In this document: in pieces, positions 20,520 through 21,929 of the stretch
Numbering within the stretch: the first letter of the stretch is position 1
Layout: every line of letters starts with the position of its first letter
Assembly (NCBI GenBank): GCA_016200365.1
Contig: JACQEW010000395.1
Span: forward strand, 1 to 21,929
Reading direction: 5' to 3'
DNA length: 21,929 bases
Source: Nitrospinota bacterium
GTDB lineage: Bacteria > Nitrospinota > Nitrospinia > UBA9942
The notes under the pieces: generated by a model
What the model was told of the DNA's origin: nothing
Database searches by the model: none
Seen by the model: only the letters and a program-made list of their open reading frames with translations
Program-made: the position numbers and the translations under genes

Positions 20520-21809
20520 TCAAAACATCCTCGGTCCCCCGGCCGCTCTGGGCTGCGCCCCGGATTTTATAAGTGATTCTACAACCACTTCCTCTCCTTC
20601 TTTTATATCGCCTGAGATTAGCTCTGTATAATTTCCATCACTTATACCGGTAATCACACTTACCCGCTTCGGCTTCCCTTCTTCTATTATCCACACACCG
20701 CTGCCTTTCCCTCTTTTAGCAGCTTTATCTTGCATCTCGGCCAGCCTTAGCCGCAGCGCTGCATTTGGTATCAGCAGGACATCTTTCTTATTTGAGACCT
20801 TTACAGAAACATTTGCCGTCATGCCGGGCTTCAACTTCATCTCTGAATTATCCACCTTGACCACCACATCGTAAGTAACTACATTCTGGACAGTTATAGG
20901 GGCATTCCTAATCTCCGATACACTGCCCTTAAAGATAATATCGGGATAGGCATCTACAGTAAACTCAACAGGCTGTCCTGATTTGATCCTGCCTATATCC
21001 GCCTCTGAGATATTGCTGTCTATCTGCATCTTTGTCAGGTCCTGGGCAATATTAAAGAGTGTCGGGGTCTGGAATGATGCCGCTACTGTCTGTCCTACAT
21101 CTACATTACGGGAAACTACTATGCCGTTGACAGGCGCAAGTATCCGTGTATGCTCTAAATCCAATCCTGCTGTATCGAGACTTGCCTTGTTTTGCTTTAC
21201 CTGTGCCAGAGAGGCTTTATATTGGGCTTCTGCGGCATTTAACTGGGCAGTGTTTGAATCGCGCATTGCCTCCAGAGACTTCATCTGGGCAGCCTGCGAG
21301 TCGTAACTATATTGGCTGCTATCCATATCCTTCTGGCTGGCAAGCCCTTCTTCCCATAGTCTTTTAATCCTGTCAAGGTTTCTCCTGGCATCTGCCGCGG
21401 CAATCCGTTCCTTGTCTAAATCCGACTTTGAGGCATTAAGCCGTGCCTTGAGGTTTTCTGCGTTTGCCCTTGCATTCTCGACACTTGCCTTTGCATACTC
21501 GAGGTTTGCCTCTGCCTGTCTCACTTTTGTTGTGAATTGTGCAGCATCTATCTGTGCTATAACCTGACCCTTTTTAACAGGAGAGTTGAAGTCCACATAA
21601 ATATTTTTAATAATCCCTGACACCTGTGTTCCAACCAAAACTGTGGTTACGGCATTTACAGCGCCTGCAGCAGTAACGGCTGCCTCAATATCTCCCCTGA
21701 CGACCTTTTCCGTCTTGAATTTCAAGACATTCTCATTCTTCTTGAATGACTTAAATGCAATCCCGCCGCCTATTAATATAATTATTATAATAACAAGTAG
21801 TTTTTTCAT
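20520..21809 (-). CDS. Periplasmic adaptor of a MacAB-like ABC efflux system
   Basis: This 429-residue membrane fusion protein has an N-terminal membrane anchor (about residues 3-20, VIIIIILIGGGIAF), a biotinyl-lipoyl-like half (GTQVSGIIKNIYVDFNSPVKKGQVIAQID), a long alpha-helical hairpin (about 100-215, Ala/Gln/Lys-rich, able to form a coiled coil with the outer-membrane channel), the return strand ILAPVNGIVVSRNVDVGQTV, a beta-barrel (about 270-340) and a C-terminal domain ending in a Gly/Pro-rich tail. No lipobox Cys is present, so it is anchored by its helix. It is the first gene of the adaptor-ATPase-permease set. The ribosome-binding site before ATG 21809 is weak (GGA). It probably shares an outer-membrane channel with another operon. 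Confidence 0.95.
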   Translation of the reverse strand: MKKLLVIIIIILIGGGIAFKSFKKNENVLKFKTEKVVRGDIEAAVTAAGAVNAVTTVLVGTQVSGIIKNIYVDFNSPVKKGQVIAQIDAAQFTTKVRQAEANLEYAKASVENARANAENLKARLNASKSDLDKERIAAADARRNLDRIKRLWEEGLASQKDMDSSQYSYDSQAAQMKSLEAMRDSNTAQLNAAEAQYKASLAQVKQNKASLDTAGLDLEHTRILAPVNGIVVSRNVDVGQTVAASFQTPTLFNIAQDLTKMQIDSNISEADIGRIKSGQPVEFTVDAYPDIIFKGSVSEIRNAPITVQNVVTYDVVVKVDNSEMKLKPGMTANVSVKVSNKKDVLLIPNAALRLRLAEMQDKAAKRGKGSGVWIIEEGKPKRVSVITGISDGNYTELISGDIKEGEEVVVESLIKSGAQPRAAGGPRMF

Positions 21810-21929
21810 AAAATCCGATTTCGCAGTTTTTTAAGAACAAAAGAAAAAGATTAAGGAGAATGGAGAAATAGGGGAAATGGAGAAAAAAGAAAATATTGGA
21901 CACAGATAAACACAGAAAAATCAGGATAA
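21810..21929. repeat. Repeat-rich leader upstream of the MacA-like gene
   Basis: The 120 bases beyond the adaptor start contain GAACAAAAGAAAAA (about 21835-21848, shared with the inner arm at 8583-8596), then TTAAGGAGAATGGAGAAA and GGGGAAATGGAGAAAAA (21851-21888, related to the arms at 13290-13383), then GGACACAGATAAACACAG. No clear promoter for the minus-strand operon is visible; it probably lies beyond the window. Confidence 0.6.

Overview
The window is bacterial chromosomal DNA that is gene-dense, AT-leaning and Gram-negative. It carries two tripartite efflux systems with an outer-membrane channel, a lipoprotein-type membrane fusion protein and AcrB-type RND pump, glycogen phosphorylase and a c-di-GMP/two-component module. 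Gene style and the abundance of short interspersed repeats suggest an uncultured environmental lineage such as Nitrospirota or a deltaproteobacterial relative. That placement is a weak inference, since no rRNA or marker gene is present.

Layout. Positions 1-1520 (minus strand) hold the 5' part of a small charged protein, possibly an antitoxin, and a DUF401 membrane permease. From 1624 to 11559 everything reads on the plus strand: glgP, an OppB/DppB-type permease (4131-5090), a hybrid-sensor-like histidine kinase (5178-7619), a DUF559 endonuclease-like gene in a repeat-bounded cassette (7681-8098), a stand-alone receiver protein (8130-8495), a receiver/HD-GYP protein (8685-10199), the DppC-type partner permease (10202-11197) and an orphan 59-residue ORF (11380-11559). 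From 11667 to 21809 everything reads on the minus strand. In transcription order this is a MacA-like adaptor, an ABC ATPase and a MacB/FtsX-like permease, then TetR regulator, RND adaptor, RND pump and TolC-like channel.

How the genes fit together. The DppB and DppC permeases normally sit side by side. Here about 5.1 kb of signalling genes separates them. The kinase has no receiver of its own and is followed by two receiver proteins, one of which ends in a canonical c-di-GMP phosphodiesterase domain, so a phosphorelay into c-di-GMP turnover is likely. The tetR-adaptor-pump-channel genes form an operon with a good sigma70-like promoter and overlapping palindromes that look like a TetR autoregulatory operator.

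The most unusual layer is the repeats. Nearly every gene junction, and several non-conserved coding stretches, carries either a palindrome or a short tandem array with a 7-bp period. At least six different 7-bp words are used. Two of these arrays, both (TTACTGC)n on the coding strand, form the hydrophobic core of the signal peptides of the RND adaptor and the TolC-like channel. The DUF559 gene is bracketed by inverted copies of a palindromic repeat, which supply its ribosome-binding site at one end and its stop codon at the other. This resembles a minimal mobile or selfish repeat-plus-nuclease unit and is my main candidate for an undescribed system.
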